Shown piece after piece: positions 22,802 through 31,095 of a stretch of 64,000 nt of DNA. The stretch's first letter is position 1. Each line of letters begins with the position of its first letter. The DNA is from Pseudomonadota bacterium (GTDB lineage: Bacteria; Pseudomonadota; Gammaproteobacteria; Steroidobacterales; Steroidobacteraceae), in the NCBI GenBank assembly GCA_016705325.1, contig JADIYJ010000013.1, forward strand, positions 141,963 to 205,962, in the 5' to 3' direction. The notes beneath the pieces are model-generated. The model saw only the letters and a program-made list of their open reading frames with translations, did no database searches and was not told the origin of the DNA. The position numbers and the translations under genes were made by a program.

Positions 22802-25597
22802 GTGGCTAATTGGCTCACCCGCATTTTCGGCAGTCGCAACCAGCGACTCGTCAGTCAGTACAACGGCCTCGTCAGGAAGATCAACGCGTTCGAGCCAGCC
22901 CTGCAGGCCCTTTCCGACGCCGACCTCGCCGCCAAGACCGTCCAGTTCCGCGAGCAGCTTGCGGCCGGCAAGACCCTCGACGACCTCCTGCCCGAAGCGT
23001 TCGCGGTCGTCCGCGAGGCCTCGCGCCGCACCCTCGGACTGCGCCACTTCGACGTGCAGCTGATCGGCGGCATGGTGCTGAACAACGGCAAGATCGCCGA
23101 AATGCGCACCGGCGAAGGCAAGACGCTGGTTGCGACCCTGCCCGCGTACCTCAACGCGTTGCCCGGCAAGGGCGCGCACATCGTCACCGTCAACGAGTAC
23201 CTCGCGCAGCGCGACGCCGACTGGATGGCGCCGATCTACAACTTCCTCGGCATGAGCGTCGGCGTGGTCAAGGCCGGCCTGATGCCGGACGAGAAGCGCG
23301 CGGCCTACGGTTCCGACATCACGTACGGCACCAACAACGAATTCGGCTTCGACTACCTGCGCGACAACCTGGCATTCCGCATCGAAGACCGCATGCAGCG
23401 CGAGCTCGCGTTCGCGGTGGTCGACGAAGTGGACTCGATCCTCATCGACGAAGCGCGCACGCCGCTGATCATCTCGGGCCCCGCCGAGGAGAGCACCGAG
23501 CTCTACATGAAGATCAACGAGCTGGTGCCGCGTCTCTCGAAGCAGGAGTCGGAGGAAGGCGAGGGCGACTACTGGGCCGACGAAAAGTCGAAGCAGGTTC
23601 ATCTCTCCGACCAGGGCCATGAGCACGTCGAAGAACTGTTCCTGCAGGCTGGTTTGCTGCAGGAAGGCCAGAGCCTCTACGACCCGGCCAACATCCGGCT
23701 GATGCATCACCTGAACGCCGCGCTGCGCGCGCACGCGCTGTACCGCAAGGACGTCGAGTACATCGTCCGCAACGGCGAAGTCATCATCGTCGACGAGTTC
23801 ACGGGGCGCACGATGCCGGGTCGCCGCTGGTCGGATGGCCTGCACCAGTCGGTCGAGGCGAAGGAAGGCGTCAACGTGCGCGAGGAAAACCAGACGGTTG
23901 CCTCGATCACGTTCCAGAACTTCTTCCGCATGTACGGCAAGTTGTCGGGCATGACCGGCACCGCCGACACCGAGGCCTTCGAGTTCCAGCAGATCTACGG
24001 TCTCGAAGTGGTCGTGATCCCGACGCACCGTCCGATGATCCGCGACGACGCGGCGGACCTCGTCTACCTGACGCAGAAAGACAAGTACGAAGCGATCATC
24101 GAGGACATCCGCGAGTGCGTAAAGCGCGGCCAGCCGGCCCTCGTCGGCACCACCTCGGTCGAAACCTCGGAGCTGCTCTCGGGCCTGCTGAAGCAGAAGG
24201 GCATCGAGCACAACGTGCTGAACGCGAAGCAGCACGACCGCGAAGCGACCATCGTGTCGCAGGCCGGGCGTCCCGGCACCGTGACGATCGCCACCAACAT
24301 GGCCGGCCGCGGCACGGACATCGTGCTCGGCGGCAGCCTCAAGACAGAGTTGCTGGAGGTCGACCCGACGGACGCTGCCGCGCGCGCCGCGGTCGAGGCG
24401 GAATGGAAGCGCCGGCACGAACAGGTGATCGCGTCGGGCGGCCTGCACATCATCGGCACCGAACGCCACGAGTCGCGCCGCATCGACAACCAGTTACGCG
24501 GCCGGTCGGGCCGCCAGGGCGACCCGGGCTCGAGCCGGTTCTACCTGTCGCTCGAAGACAGCCTGATGCGGATCTTCGGCGACCCCGAGCGCACCAAGCG
24601 CTGGCTGACCACGGCCGGCATGAAGGAAGGCGAGGTCATCGAGAGCAAGATGCTGTCGCGCCAGATCGAGCGCGCGCAACGCAAGGTGGAAGCCTACAAC
24701 TTCGACCTGCGCAAGAACCTGCTCGAGTACGACGACGTCGCCAACGACCAGCGCAAGGTCATCTACCAGCAGCGCACCGAGATCATGGCGGCGGAAGACA
24801 TCTCCGATTCCGTCACGGGCATTCGTGCCGAGGTGGTCAACAACCTGATCGACCAGTTCGTGCCGCGCGAGAGCCCCGAGGAGGAGTGGAAACTCGACGA
24901 CCTCAAGGACGCGATCGAACGCGACTTCATCACCACGATCGATCCGAAGGCCTGGCTCGCGGCCGATCACGAGATCGCCGAAGCAGGCTTGCGCGAACGC
25001 GTGGTAAAGGCCGTCGAGGACGCGTACGAGGCCAAGGTCGCTGCCGTCGGTGCGCCGGTCATGCGGCATCTGGAGAAGGCGGTGATGCTGCAGGAGCTCG
25101 ATCGTCACTGGCGCGATCATCTCGCGGCGATGGATTACCTGCGGCAGGGCATCCACCTGCGCGCCTACGCGCAGAAGAACCCCAAGCAGGAGTACAAGCG
25201 CGAGGCGTTCGAACTCTTCGGCGCGCTGCTCGACCGCATCAAGCACGACACGGTCTCGCTGCTGTCGCGACTGCAGGTGCGCACGGAAGCGGAGATCGAG
25301 GAGCAGGAGCGGGAGCGCGAACGGCAGATGGCGCGCCAGCTGCAGACACAGCACGTGTCGCCGCAGTCCGTCATCGCCAGCGATGGCGCTGCGGAAGGCG
25401 CAGGCAGTGGCATGGGCGGCGGGCCTGCGGCCAGCCCCGGGTTCGCGCGAGGATTCGGCGGGGGTGAAGCGCGCGCAGCCGGTCCGGTGTCGCCGAGCGG
25501 CGAGACTGTCGTGCGCGACGGGCGCAAGGTGGGGCGCAACGAGCCCTGCCCGTGCGGATCGGGCAAGAAATACAAGCACTGCCACGGCCAGATCTGA
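22802..25597 (+). CDS. secA: Preprotein translocase ATPase SecA
   Basis: The motor ATPase of the Sec pathway. The 931 residues include Walker A in MRTGEGKTLVAT near residue 105, FVVDEVDSILIDEARTPL (Walker B), the preprotein-binding domain, TNMAGRGTDIVLGG, IGTERHESRRIDNQLRGRSGRQGDPG, and the C-terminal zinc site CPCGSGKKYKHCH that binds SecB. The start is a GTG with no clear ribosome site, so initiation may be weak or regulated. A TAGAAT hexamer at 22757-22762 may be part of a promoter, but no good -35 was found. Confidence 0.98.
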   Translation: MANWLTRIFGSRNQRLVSQYNGLVRKINAFEPALQALSDADLAAKTVQFREQLAAGKTLDDLLPEAFAVVREASRRTLGLRHFDVQLIGGMVLNNGKIAEMRTGEGKTLVATLPAYLNALPGKGAHIVTVNEYLAQRDADWMAPIYNFLGMSVGVVKAGLMPDEKRAAYGSDITYGTNNEFGFDYLRDNLAFRIEDRMQRELAFAVVDEVDSILIDEARTPLIISGPAEESTELYMKINELVPRLSKQESEEGEGDYWADEKSKQVHLSDQGHEHVEELFLQAGLLQEGQSLYDPANIRLMHHLNAALRAHALYRKDVEYIVRNGEVIIVDEFTGRTMPGRRWSDGLHQSVEAKEGVNVREENQTVASITFQNFFRMYGKLSGMTGTADTEAFEFQQIYGLEVVVIPTHRPMIRDDAADLVYLTQKDKYEAIIEDIRECVKRGQPALVGTTSVETSELLSGLLKQKGIEHNVLNAKQHDREATIVSQAGRPGTVTIATNMAGRGTDIVLGGSLKTELLEVDPTDAAARAAVEAEWKRRHEQVIASGGLHIIGTERHESRRIDNQLRGRSGRQGDPGSSRFYLSLEDSLMRIFGDPERTKRWLTTAGMKEGEVIESKMLSRQIERAQRKVEAYNFDLRKNLLEYDDVANDQRKVIYQQRTEIMAAEDISDSVTGIRAEVVNNLIDQFVPRESPEEEWKLDDLKDAIERDFITTIDPKAWLAADHEIAEAGLRERVVKAVEDAYEAKVAAVGAPVMRHLEKAVMLQELDRHWRDHLAAMDYLRQGIHLRAYAQKNPKQEYKREAFELFGALLDRIKHDTVSLLSRLQVRTEAEIEEQERERERQMARQLQTQHVSPQSVIASDGAAEGAGSGMGGGPAASPGFARGFGGGEARAAGPVSPSGETVVRDGRKVGRNEPCPCGSGKKYKHCHGQI

Positions 25598-25645
25598 CCA
25601 CCGGGGCCGGGCGCCTTCTTCGTCGCGACGAGGCCAGGGCAACCG

Positions 25646-26442
25646 ATGCAGGAGCTGTGGGTCGTCGCCGGACTGGTGTTCGATGCCGATGGTCGCGTGC
25701 TCATCGCGCAGCGGCCGACGGGCAAGGCGCTCGCCGGACGCTGGGAGTTTCCCGGCGGCAAGGTGGCGCCGATGAAACGGCGCACGCTGCGATCGTCAGG
25801 GAATTGCGGGAAGAAATCGGCATCGAGGCGGGGGATGCCGAACGCCTGATGTACTACGCCGCCGTCTATCCGGGACGGACGATCTGGCTGGACGTGTGGA
25901 TGATCAGGGACTGGTCGGGTCAGCCTCGATGGCTCGATGCGCAGTCGCTCGAATGGGTCGAGCCGTCGCGACTGCGCGAGCACGACATTCTCGAGGCGGA
26001 TGCGCCGATCGTGGCGGCGCTCGCGTCGTTACCGTCTCTCGCCGGTGCGAGCGGAAAGGTCAGTCCCGCGCCTGAACTGCAGGCGGTCGATCCAGTCGTT
26101 CTTCCCGAGCTTGGAAAGGCAGACACGCGCTCGGGAAGAACGACTGGATCGACCGCTTGTGAGGCGGCGCCTGGGCGACTTTTCCGCCGAAGCGGAAAAG
26201 GTCGCACGGCGCATGCAGCGTTGAGCGCATCGGAACGCAGCTGCCAGCGGTATTGCTCCGAACGACGCTGCGAACACCGCCCGGGGGGGGGGGGGCCCCG
26301 CACACGCCGCCGATCCGGGACCTTTCCCCGGGCGCGTGTCTGCCTTTCCAAGCTCGGGGAAGGTCCCGGATCAATCGCCTGCAACCAGCGCGCGGACCGG
26401 CGCGGCCGAGCGGGAGGCGCGCGAGCGCGGGTCAGTGAATAG
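25646..26442 (+). CDS. mutT: MutT-type Nudix hydrolase (8-oxo-dGTP diphosphatase), frameshifted
   Basis: MutT removes 8-oxo-dGTP from the nucleotide pool. The N-terminus MQELWVVAGLVFDADGRVLIAQRP and GRWEFPGGKVAP are in one frame; DETAHAAIVRELREEIGIEAGD continues in another. One base is missing near 25770 (CCG-GAT-GAA expected). With it restored, the Nudix box GX5EX7REXXEEXGI is complete. MutT proteins normally end after about 130-150 residues, near 26060 here. This frame instead stays open through two hairpin elements to 26442, which adds a low-complexity tail without homology. The position after secA is as in enterobacteria. Confidence 0.8.
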
Positions 26443-27080
26443 GCCACTTCGTGCAGCGCGTCGAGGCCGGTCGCGGCGAACTTCGGGCTTTCACCGATGA
26501 TGTCGACACGTTCCAGTTCCTCGACCCGGAACGTCTCGCCGTACAGCGTCACGACCTCATCTGGAGTCACCGAGAAGGGCGGGCCGTCCTTGATCGCCTG
26601 TTCGTATTCGAACGCGACCAGCAACGTGCGGCTGCCCGCCGGCATCAACGTGGCGAAGTGCCGGGCGTAGCGCTCGCGCATCGAGGGCGGCAGCGCGACG
26701 AGCGCGGCTCGATCGTAGGCGGCCTGCACCGGCCCGAGCAGTTCGGGCGTGAGTTGCAGCGCATCACCCTCGAAGATCTCGACCGCGCCGGATCGATGCC
26801 GGCGGAACGGGCCGTGCCGTTCGATCTGCACGTCGGCCCGTTGCTGCTCCCCGAAGAACTCCTCGACCGCGAGCGAACTCAGCTCGGAGCCGACGACGCG
26901 GTAGCCGCGCACCGACAACCAGACCATGTCCAGGCTCTTGCCGCAGAGCGGCACGTAGACGCGAGCGCCCGCCGGCACATTGAGCGAGGGCCAGCAGCGT
27001 TCGAGGAACGGATGCGGAGCGGACTGATGAAATCCGATCTGGCGGGATTGCCAGCGTTGATGCCAGAAGTCCGGATCCAT
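25920..27080 (-). CDS. tpm: Thiopurine S-methyltransferase (TPMT family), with unrelated C-terminal extension
   Basis: A SAM-dependent methyltransferase; bacterial members methylate thiopurines and oxyanions of selenium and tellurium. The first 215 or so residues match the family: MDPDFWHQRWQSRQIGFHQS, VPLCGKSLDMVWL, VVGSELSSLAVEEFF, EIFEGDALQLT, AAYDRAALVALPPSMRERYA, GPPFSVTPDEV. The family normally ends soon after ALHEVAYSLTR, near 26430. Here the frame runs on for another 170 residues through the hairpin elements and across the mutT 3' end. A frameshift in the GC-rich stretch at 26380-26430 could bring a TGA at the edge of the second hairpin into frame, so the long tail is probably an artefact. 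Confidence 0.85.
   Translation of the reverse strand: MDPDFWHQRWQSRQIGFHQSAPHPFLERCWPSLNVPAGARVYVPLCGKSLDMVWLSVRGYRVVGSELSSLAVEEFFGEQQRADVQIERHGPFRRHRSGAVEIFEGDALQLTPELLGPVQAAYDRAALVALPPSMRERYARHFATLMPAGSRTLLVAFEYEQAIKDGPPFSVTPDEVVTLYGETFRVEELERVDIIGESPKFAATGLDALHEVAYSLTRARAPPARPRRSARWLQAIDPGPSPSLERQTRARGKVPDRRRVRGPPPPGRCSQRRSEQYRWQLRSDALNAACAVRPFPLRRKSRPGAASQAVDPVVLPERVSAFPSSGRTTGSTACSSGAGLTFPLAPARDGNDASAATIGASASRMSCSRSRDGSTHSSDCASSHRG
26083..26156. repeat. Hairpin element copy 1 (27-base perfect arms, conserved loop)
   Basis: Arms 26083-26109 and 26130-26156 are perfect reverse complements. The 20-base loop 26110-26129 (CTTGGAAAGG CAGACACGCG) is found again, reverse complemented, in the next hairpin. 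It lies in the mutT-tpm convergent region. The arms differ from those of copy 2 except for GATCC and CTTCCC-GAG, so the stem is kept while its sequence varies. Confidence 0.85.
26175..26205. terminator. Stem-loop with CGAA loop between mutT and tpm
   Basis: GCGACTTTTCCGC pairs with GCGGAAAAGGTCGC (one bulged G) around a CGAA tetraloop. It lies between two larger hairpins at the meeting point of convergent genes, and could terminate either strand. Confidence 0.4.
26283..26295. other. Run of 13 G residues
   Basis: G13 followed by CCCC, between two hairpin elements. Runs this long are rare and unstable in bacterial chromosomes, and read lengths through them are unreliable. The true length affects the reading frames of both mutT and tpm. 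Confidence 0.8.
26312..26372. repeat. Hairpin element copy 2 (inverted orientation)
   Basis: Arms 26312-26330 and 26355-26372 pair with one missing A in the second arm. The region 26333-26352 is the exact reverse complement of the copy 1 loop. The two copies are thus inverted relative to each other, about 155 bases apart. A possible tpm stop codon (TGA in TGATCC) lies at its outer edge. Confidence 0.85.
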
Positions 27081-27098
27081 GGGAGTTTCAGCGCTTCG

Positions 27099-27302
27099 TC
27101 AGTGTCGCGGCGGATCGTCGGATTCGTCGCTCGACGGCTGGGCGACGTCCGGCGAGATTTCCTCGCCGGGGATTGCGTGCTGTTCAGTCATCCACGCGCC
27201 GAGGTCGATCAGCCGGCAGCGCTCGCTGCAGAACGGGCGCCAGCGCGCTGCGGCCGACCATTCCACCGGACGCTGGCACGTGGGACACGGAAACGTCGGC
27301 AT
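27099..27302 (-). CDS. yacG: DNA gyrase inhibitor YacG
   Basis: A small zinc protein of 67 residues: CPTCQRPVEW at the N-terminus and FCSERCRLIDLGAWMTEQHAIP give the C-X2-C and C-X3-C zinc ligands. YacG binds GyrB and inhibits gyrase. The acidic tail is typical. It is preceded by zapD with 30 bases between and followed by tpm; the zapD-yacG order is conserved with enterobacteria. Confidence 0.95.
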   Translation of the reverse strand: MPTFPCPTCQRPVEWSAAARWRPFCSERCRLIDLGAWMTEQHAIPGEEISPDVAQPSSDESDDPPRH

Positions 27303-27332
27303 GATGGCCTGCTCGCGCCTCGGGGCCTGCGG

Positions 27333-28139
27333 TCAGGTGCAGAGCGCGAGCATGAACGGGACCTCGCCCGACATCTGCATCGGGTGCGTGCCCGCATCCT
27401 GCCAGGAGAGGAAGCGGATGCTGACCCGGTAGTGACTGCCGCTGATCTCCGGGTAGATGTCGGTGCCCCGCGGCAGCACGATGCGGATCAGTTGCACGGG
27501 CACGTCGCGCTCGAGCGTCAGGTGATAGATGCCGTTGGGTGCAACTTCGCGGCGCGTGCGGCCTTGTTCGCGCGTCATCCAGAGCAGTTCGGAGATCGAG
27601 TCGCCGAGCGGACGGATCACTGCCAGCCAGTTCGCGAAGTCCGCGCCCCGGATTTCGTCCGGCTGGTTGAGCCAGTGGGTGTAGTCGGGCAGGTCGAACT
27701 CGCAGGTGCCGCCGGGGATCGTGCTGCGGTGCTTGATCGCGTTGAGGAACTCGGAGTCGCGCAGTTTCTGCATGAAGAGCGCGCCGACCGAGCTGAGTTC
27801 CTCGCGCATCCGGTGCAGCTTCGTCAGCAGCAGCTTGAGCCGCGCCGAGTCGACACCCGGCCGCGCGCTGAAGGCCGACAAATGGTGCATCTGCCGCTCG
27901 AGTTCCTTCAGTACCTCGCTGCGGATGTCGCCGCGCTGCGTGATCGCGAGGATCTCGAGCAACGAGCTGACCGCGGCCCGCGTGGACCAGGGATCGGGCA
28001 GGGTGTGATGGTGCACGGCCTGCTGGTACAGGAAGTCGAGGCGCAGGAAGTTGCGCATCCGCTCGTTCAGCGGCTGTTCGTACGCAACGACGCGGGTCGC
28101 CGCATCCGTGGTGGGCACTGCGGCCTCGGTTGAGTTCAT
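27333..28139 (-). CDS. zapD: Cell division protein ZapD
   Basis: A 268-residue FtsZ-binding protein that bundles protofilaments at the Z ring. The family start VVAYEQPLNERMRNFLRLDFLYQQ is clear, followed by GDIRSEVLKELERQ, NAIKHRSTIPGGTCEFDLPDYTHWL and the late GSHYRVSIRFL. The first 16 residues are poorly conserved. It is 6 bases from coaE, so co-transcription is likely. Confidence 0.96.
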   Translation of the reverse strand: MNSTEAAVPTTDAATRVVAYEQPLNERMRNFLRLDFLYQQAVHHHTLPDPWSTRAAVSSLLEILAITQRGDIRSEVLKELERQMHHLSAFSARPGVDSARLKLLLTKLHRMREELSSVGALFMQKLRDSEFLNAIKHRSTIPGGTCEFDLPDYTHWLNQPDEIRGADFANWLAVIRPLGDSISELLWMTREQGRTRREVAPNGIYHLTLERDVPVQLIRIVLPRGTDIYPEISGSHYRVSIRFLSWQDAGTHPMQMSGEVPFMLALCT

Positions 28140-28145
28140 GGTCGA

Positions 28146-28826
28146 CTATTGTGCGGCATGGCCGTTTGGCGGCACAACCGGGCGTTCCCTGCTTGCCGCC
28201 GCCAACTTCACATATCGTGCGTGCAGCGCCGCGACCTGCTCCCGCAGGTCGTCGATCCGCCCCGTGTTCGTCAGCACATCGTCGGCGATGCCCAGCCTGG
28301 TCGAACGCTGCGCCTGTGCACGTAGCGAGGCTTCCGCCTGCTCCCGGGTGACCGCGTCCCTGGTCATGAGCCGCTCGACCTGCACGGTTTCCGGCGTGTC
28401 CACGACCAGGACGCGGTCGACATGGTCGCGTCGGCCCCCTTCTGCCAGCAGTGGAATGACGAGCATCTGGTAGGGCCCGGCCTGTGCCGCCGCAACCGAC
28501 TGGCGTTCCATCTCGGCGCGAATGGCCGGATGCAGGATCGCCTCGAGCCGTGCGCGTGCTGCAGCGTCGCGGAAGATGACCTCACGCAGCCGACGTCGGT
28601 CGAGCCTGCCGTCGGCATCGAGCACGTCATTGCCGAAGGCCTTTGCGACAGCAGCCAGCGCAGGCTGGCCGGGTTCGACGACCTCACGCGCGATGAGGTC
28701 CGTGTCGATCAACGGCACCCCGTGGGTTGCGAACAGGTTGGCGACGGTGGTCTTGCCGCTGGCAATGCCGCCGGTGAGGGCGACGCGGAAGGGTCGGCCA
28801 GTGGATTGTGGTGCCGTCGGCGTCAC
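28146..28826 (-). CDS. coaE: Dephospho-CoA kinase CoaE
   Basis: Catalyses the last step of CoA synthesis. The P-loop GGIASGKTTVANLF, DTDLIAREVVEPG, HPAIRAEM and VIPLLAEGGRRDHVDRVLVVD are all visible. A GTG 9 bases past the pilD stop is the best start, giving 226 residues with an N-terminal leader rich in Thr and Pro before PFRVALTGG. The P-loop frame is open upstream over pilD, but that is not coding. It sits in the conserved chain pilD-coaE-zapD-yacG. Confidence 0.94.
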   Translation of the reverse strand: MTPTAPQSTGRPFRVALTGGIASGKTTVANLFATHGVPLIDTDLIAREVVEPGQPALAAVAKAFGNDVLDADGRLDRRRLREVIFRDAAARARLEAILHPAIRAEMERQSVAAAQAGPYQMLVIPLLAEGGRRDHVDRVLVVDTPETVQVERLMTRDAVTREQAEASLRAQAQRSTRLGIADDVLTNTGRIDDLREQVAALHARYVKLAAASRERPVVPPNGHAAQ

Positions 28827-28834
28827 GGTGGTGG

Positions 28835-29770
28835 TCAGTGGCGCAGGCCGGTCAACGTCAGGTAGCTGCCCATGATCTGCGGTCCCCACAGCAACGCGAT
28901 CCAGCCAGCCGCCGCGAGGTAAGGGCCGAAGGGGATCGGCACGTTGCGGTCGCGGCCGCGGAGCACGATCAACGCAATGCCGATGACGGCGCCGGCAAAC
29001 GCAGAGAGCAGCAGGATCAGCGGCAGCATCTGCCAGCCCATCCAGGCGCCGAGCGCGCCGAGCAGCTTGAAATCGCCGTAACCCATGCCGTCCTTGCCGG
29101 TGATGAGCTTGAAGGCCCAGTAGACGGTCCAGAGGATCAGGTAGCCGCAGACGGCGCCGAGGATCGCGGAGGACGGATCCGTCGGAGCGGGTGCCGCGAG
29201 ACCCGCATGCCAGGAGAGGCTCAGCAGCAGGCCGAGCCACAGCAGCGGAATCGTGATGACGTCGGGCAGGAGCGTGTGATCGAGATCGATCACCGTCAGG
29301 GAGATCAGGGCCCAGGTGAACAGCAGTGCCGCGAGCGTCTGCCAGTGCCAGCCGAAGTGCAGCGCGACCACCGCCGAAAGCACTGCCGTGGCGAACTCGA
29401 CGATCGGATAGCGGACGGAAATCGACGTGCGGCAACTTGCACACTTGCCGCCGAGCAGCAGCCAGCTGACTACCGGGATGTTCTGCAACGCCGTGATCTC
29501 GGCGTTGCAGCTGGGGCAGCGGGAGCGGGGGACGAGGAGGTTGTAACGTTCCAGAGCGCCTTCGGTCCGATCGTCTACCGCGCCGGTCCCGTCGGTGTGT
29601 CCGGGTTCCACGAGCATTTCGCGCGCCTGCGCTTTCCATTCGCGTTCGAGCATGATCGGCACGCGGTGGATGACGACGTTCAGGAAGCTGCCGACGAGGA
29701 GGCTGACGAGGAAGACGCACGCGGCCAGCAACCAGGGCGTCGAAGCTAGGATCTCGGCGAGTTCGGTCAT
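28835..29770 (-). CDS. pilD: Type IV prepilin peptidase / N-methyltransferase PilD
   Basis: An inner-membrane aspartyl protease that cleaves and N-methylates prepilins such as the PilA product encoded nearby. The 311 residues show the N-terminal hydrophobic segment, a zinc-binding loop with two CXXC pairs (SRCPSCNAEI, GGKCASCRTSI), the aspartate motif LTVIDLDHTLLPDVIT, and GMGYGDFKLLGALGAWMGW with the second catalytic aspartate. It precedes coaE by 8 bases, and is separated from pilC by a terminator-like hairpin. Confidence 0.96.
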   Translation of the reverse strand: MTELAEILASTPWLLAACVFLVSLLVGSFLNVVIHRVPIMLEREWKAQAREMLVEPGHTDGTGAVDDRTEGALERYNLLVPRSRCPSCNAEITALQNIPVVSWLLLGGKCASCRTSISVRYPIVEFATAVLSAVVALHFGWHWQTLAALLFTWALISLTVIDLDHTLLPDVITIPLLWLGLLLSLSWHAGLAAPAPTDPSSAILGAVCGYLILWTVYWAFKLITGKDGMGYGDFKLLGALGAWMGWQMLPLILLLSAFAGAVIGIALIVLRGRDRNVPIPFGPYLAAAGWIALLWGPQIMGSYLTLTGLRH

Positions 29771-29789
29771 GCGTGCGTTTACCTATGCG

Positions 29790-29813
29790 AAAACGCCGCG
29801 CTGGGCGCGGCGT
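29790..29813 (-). terminator. Probable intrinsic terminator between pilC and pilD
   Basis: An 8-base GC stem (ACGCCGCG with CGCGGCGT) around CTGGG, followed on the minus strand by TTTT. It would attenuate transcription from pilB-pilC into pilD. Confidence 0.6.
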
Positions 29814-29850
29814 CTTCGGCAATCTCATCCGCTATTGCGCGGCGCGTGCG

Positions 29851-31068
29851 TCAGATGACCGCGCCGAGCTTGAAAATCGGCAGGTACATCGCCACGACCA
29901 TGCCGCCGACCAGCACGCCGAGGATGACCATGATCATCGGTTCGAGCAGGCTGCTCAACGCGTCGACGGCGGCGTCGACGTCGGCTTCGTAGAAGTCCGC
30001 GACCTTGCTCGCCATCTCGTCCAGCGAACCCGACTCCTCGCCGACCGCGATCATCTGCACGACCATGTTCGGGAACAGGCCCGTGTTCTCCATCGCGCGC
30101 TGCATGCGCATGCCGGTGGCGATCTCGTCGCGCATTCTCAGCACGGCGTCCTGGTAGATGATGTTGCCGGTAGCGCCCGCGACGGACTTCATCGCTTCGA
30201 CGAGCGGCACGCCGGCGCCGAACATCGTTGCGAGCGTGCGCGCATAGCGCGCGATGGCTGACTTGCGCAGGATGGGTCCGATCACCGGGATCTGCAGCGA
30301 CATCTTGTCGATGAACTGCCGCATCGGGCGTGAACGCTTGTAGAAATAGAAGAACGTGAAAACTGCGATGCCAACGATGATCCCCAGCATCCAGCCGTTC
30401 GCCTGCAACCAGCGCGACATGCCGACGACAAACTGCGTGAATGCCGGCAGGTCCGCGCCGAAGCCCTTGAACAGGCTTTCGAACTGCGGAATCACGAACA
30501 GCAGCAGGATGACCGTGACGATGATCGCAACCGCCAGCACGGCTGCCGGATAGAACAGCGCCTTCTTGATCTTCTTCTTCAGGGCCTCGGTCTTTTCCTT
30601 GTACGTTGCGATCTTTTCGAGCACCGTTTCGAGCGCACCCGCGTGCTCGCCGGCTTCGACCAGGTTCACGAACAGGTCATCGAAATACAGCGGATGCTTG
30701 GCGAGGGCCTGGTGCAGCGAGTTGCCGGTCTCGATGTCGCTCTTGATCGAGAGCACGAGCTTCTGCACCGCCGGCTTGTCGTTGCCGACGCCGATGATCT
30801 CGAAGGACTGCACCATCGGGATACCGGCGTTGAGCATCGTGGCGAGCTGCCGGGCGAACAGGGCGATGTCCTCGGCGGTGACCTTGCCGTCGCTCTTGAA
30901 CAGCGTGGATTCCTTGCGGACCCTGGTCGCAGCGATGCCTTGCTTGCGCAGGTCCGAACGAATCTCCATTTCGTCGCGCGCCAGGCCGCGTCCCTTGACG
31001 CGATTGCCCTTCTTGTCCTTGCCTTCCCAGAGGAAGGTCGCCTGCTTGGTTACCGCAAGTTCGGCCAT
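29851..31068 (-). CDS. pilC: Type IV pilus inner-membrane platform protein PilC
   Basis: A polytopic platform protein that couples the PilB motor to pilin assembly. The 405 residues hold two GspF/PilC repeats: FARQLATMLNAGIPMVQSFEIIG and YARTLATMFGAGVPLVEAMKSVAG, each followed by a long helix and transmembrane segments, with VGEESGSLDEMASKVADFYE near the end. It starts 27 bases after pilB. Confidence 0.96.
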   Translation of the reverse strand: MAELAVTKQATFLWEGKDKKGNRVKGRGLARDEMEIRSDLRKQGIAATRVRKESTLFKSDGKVTAEDIALFARQLATMLNAGIPMVQSFEIIGVGNDKPAVQKLVLSIKSDIETGNSLHQALAKHPLYFDDLFVNLVEAGEHAGALETVLEKIATYKEKTEALKKKIKKALFYPAAVLAVAIIVTVILLLFVIPQFESLFKGFGADLPAFTQFVVGMSRWLQANGWMLGIIVGIAVFTFFYFYKRSRPMRQFIDKMSLQIPVIGPILRKSAIARYARTLATMFGAGVPLVEAMKSVAGATGNIIYQDAVLRMRDEIATGMRMQRAMENTGLFPNMVVQMIAVGEESGSLDEMASKVADFYEADVDAAVDALSSLLEPMIMVILGVLVGGMVVAMYLPIFKLGAVI

Positions 31069-31095
31069 GTGGTTGGAGTCCCGGTTCCTTCAGGT

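Noticed and set aside
26083..26372. CRISPR array
   Set aside because: Only two inverted hairpin copies with unequal arms; no regular direct repeats or spacers and no cas genes.
26083..26372. Integron attC array
   Set aside because: Hairpins recall attC sites, but no RYYYAAC core, no integrase and no gene cassettes are visible in the window.
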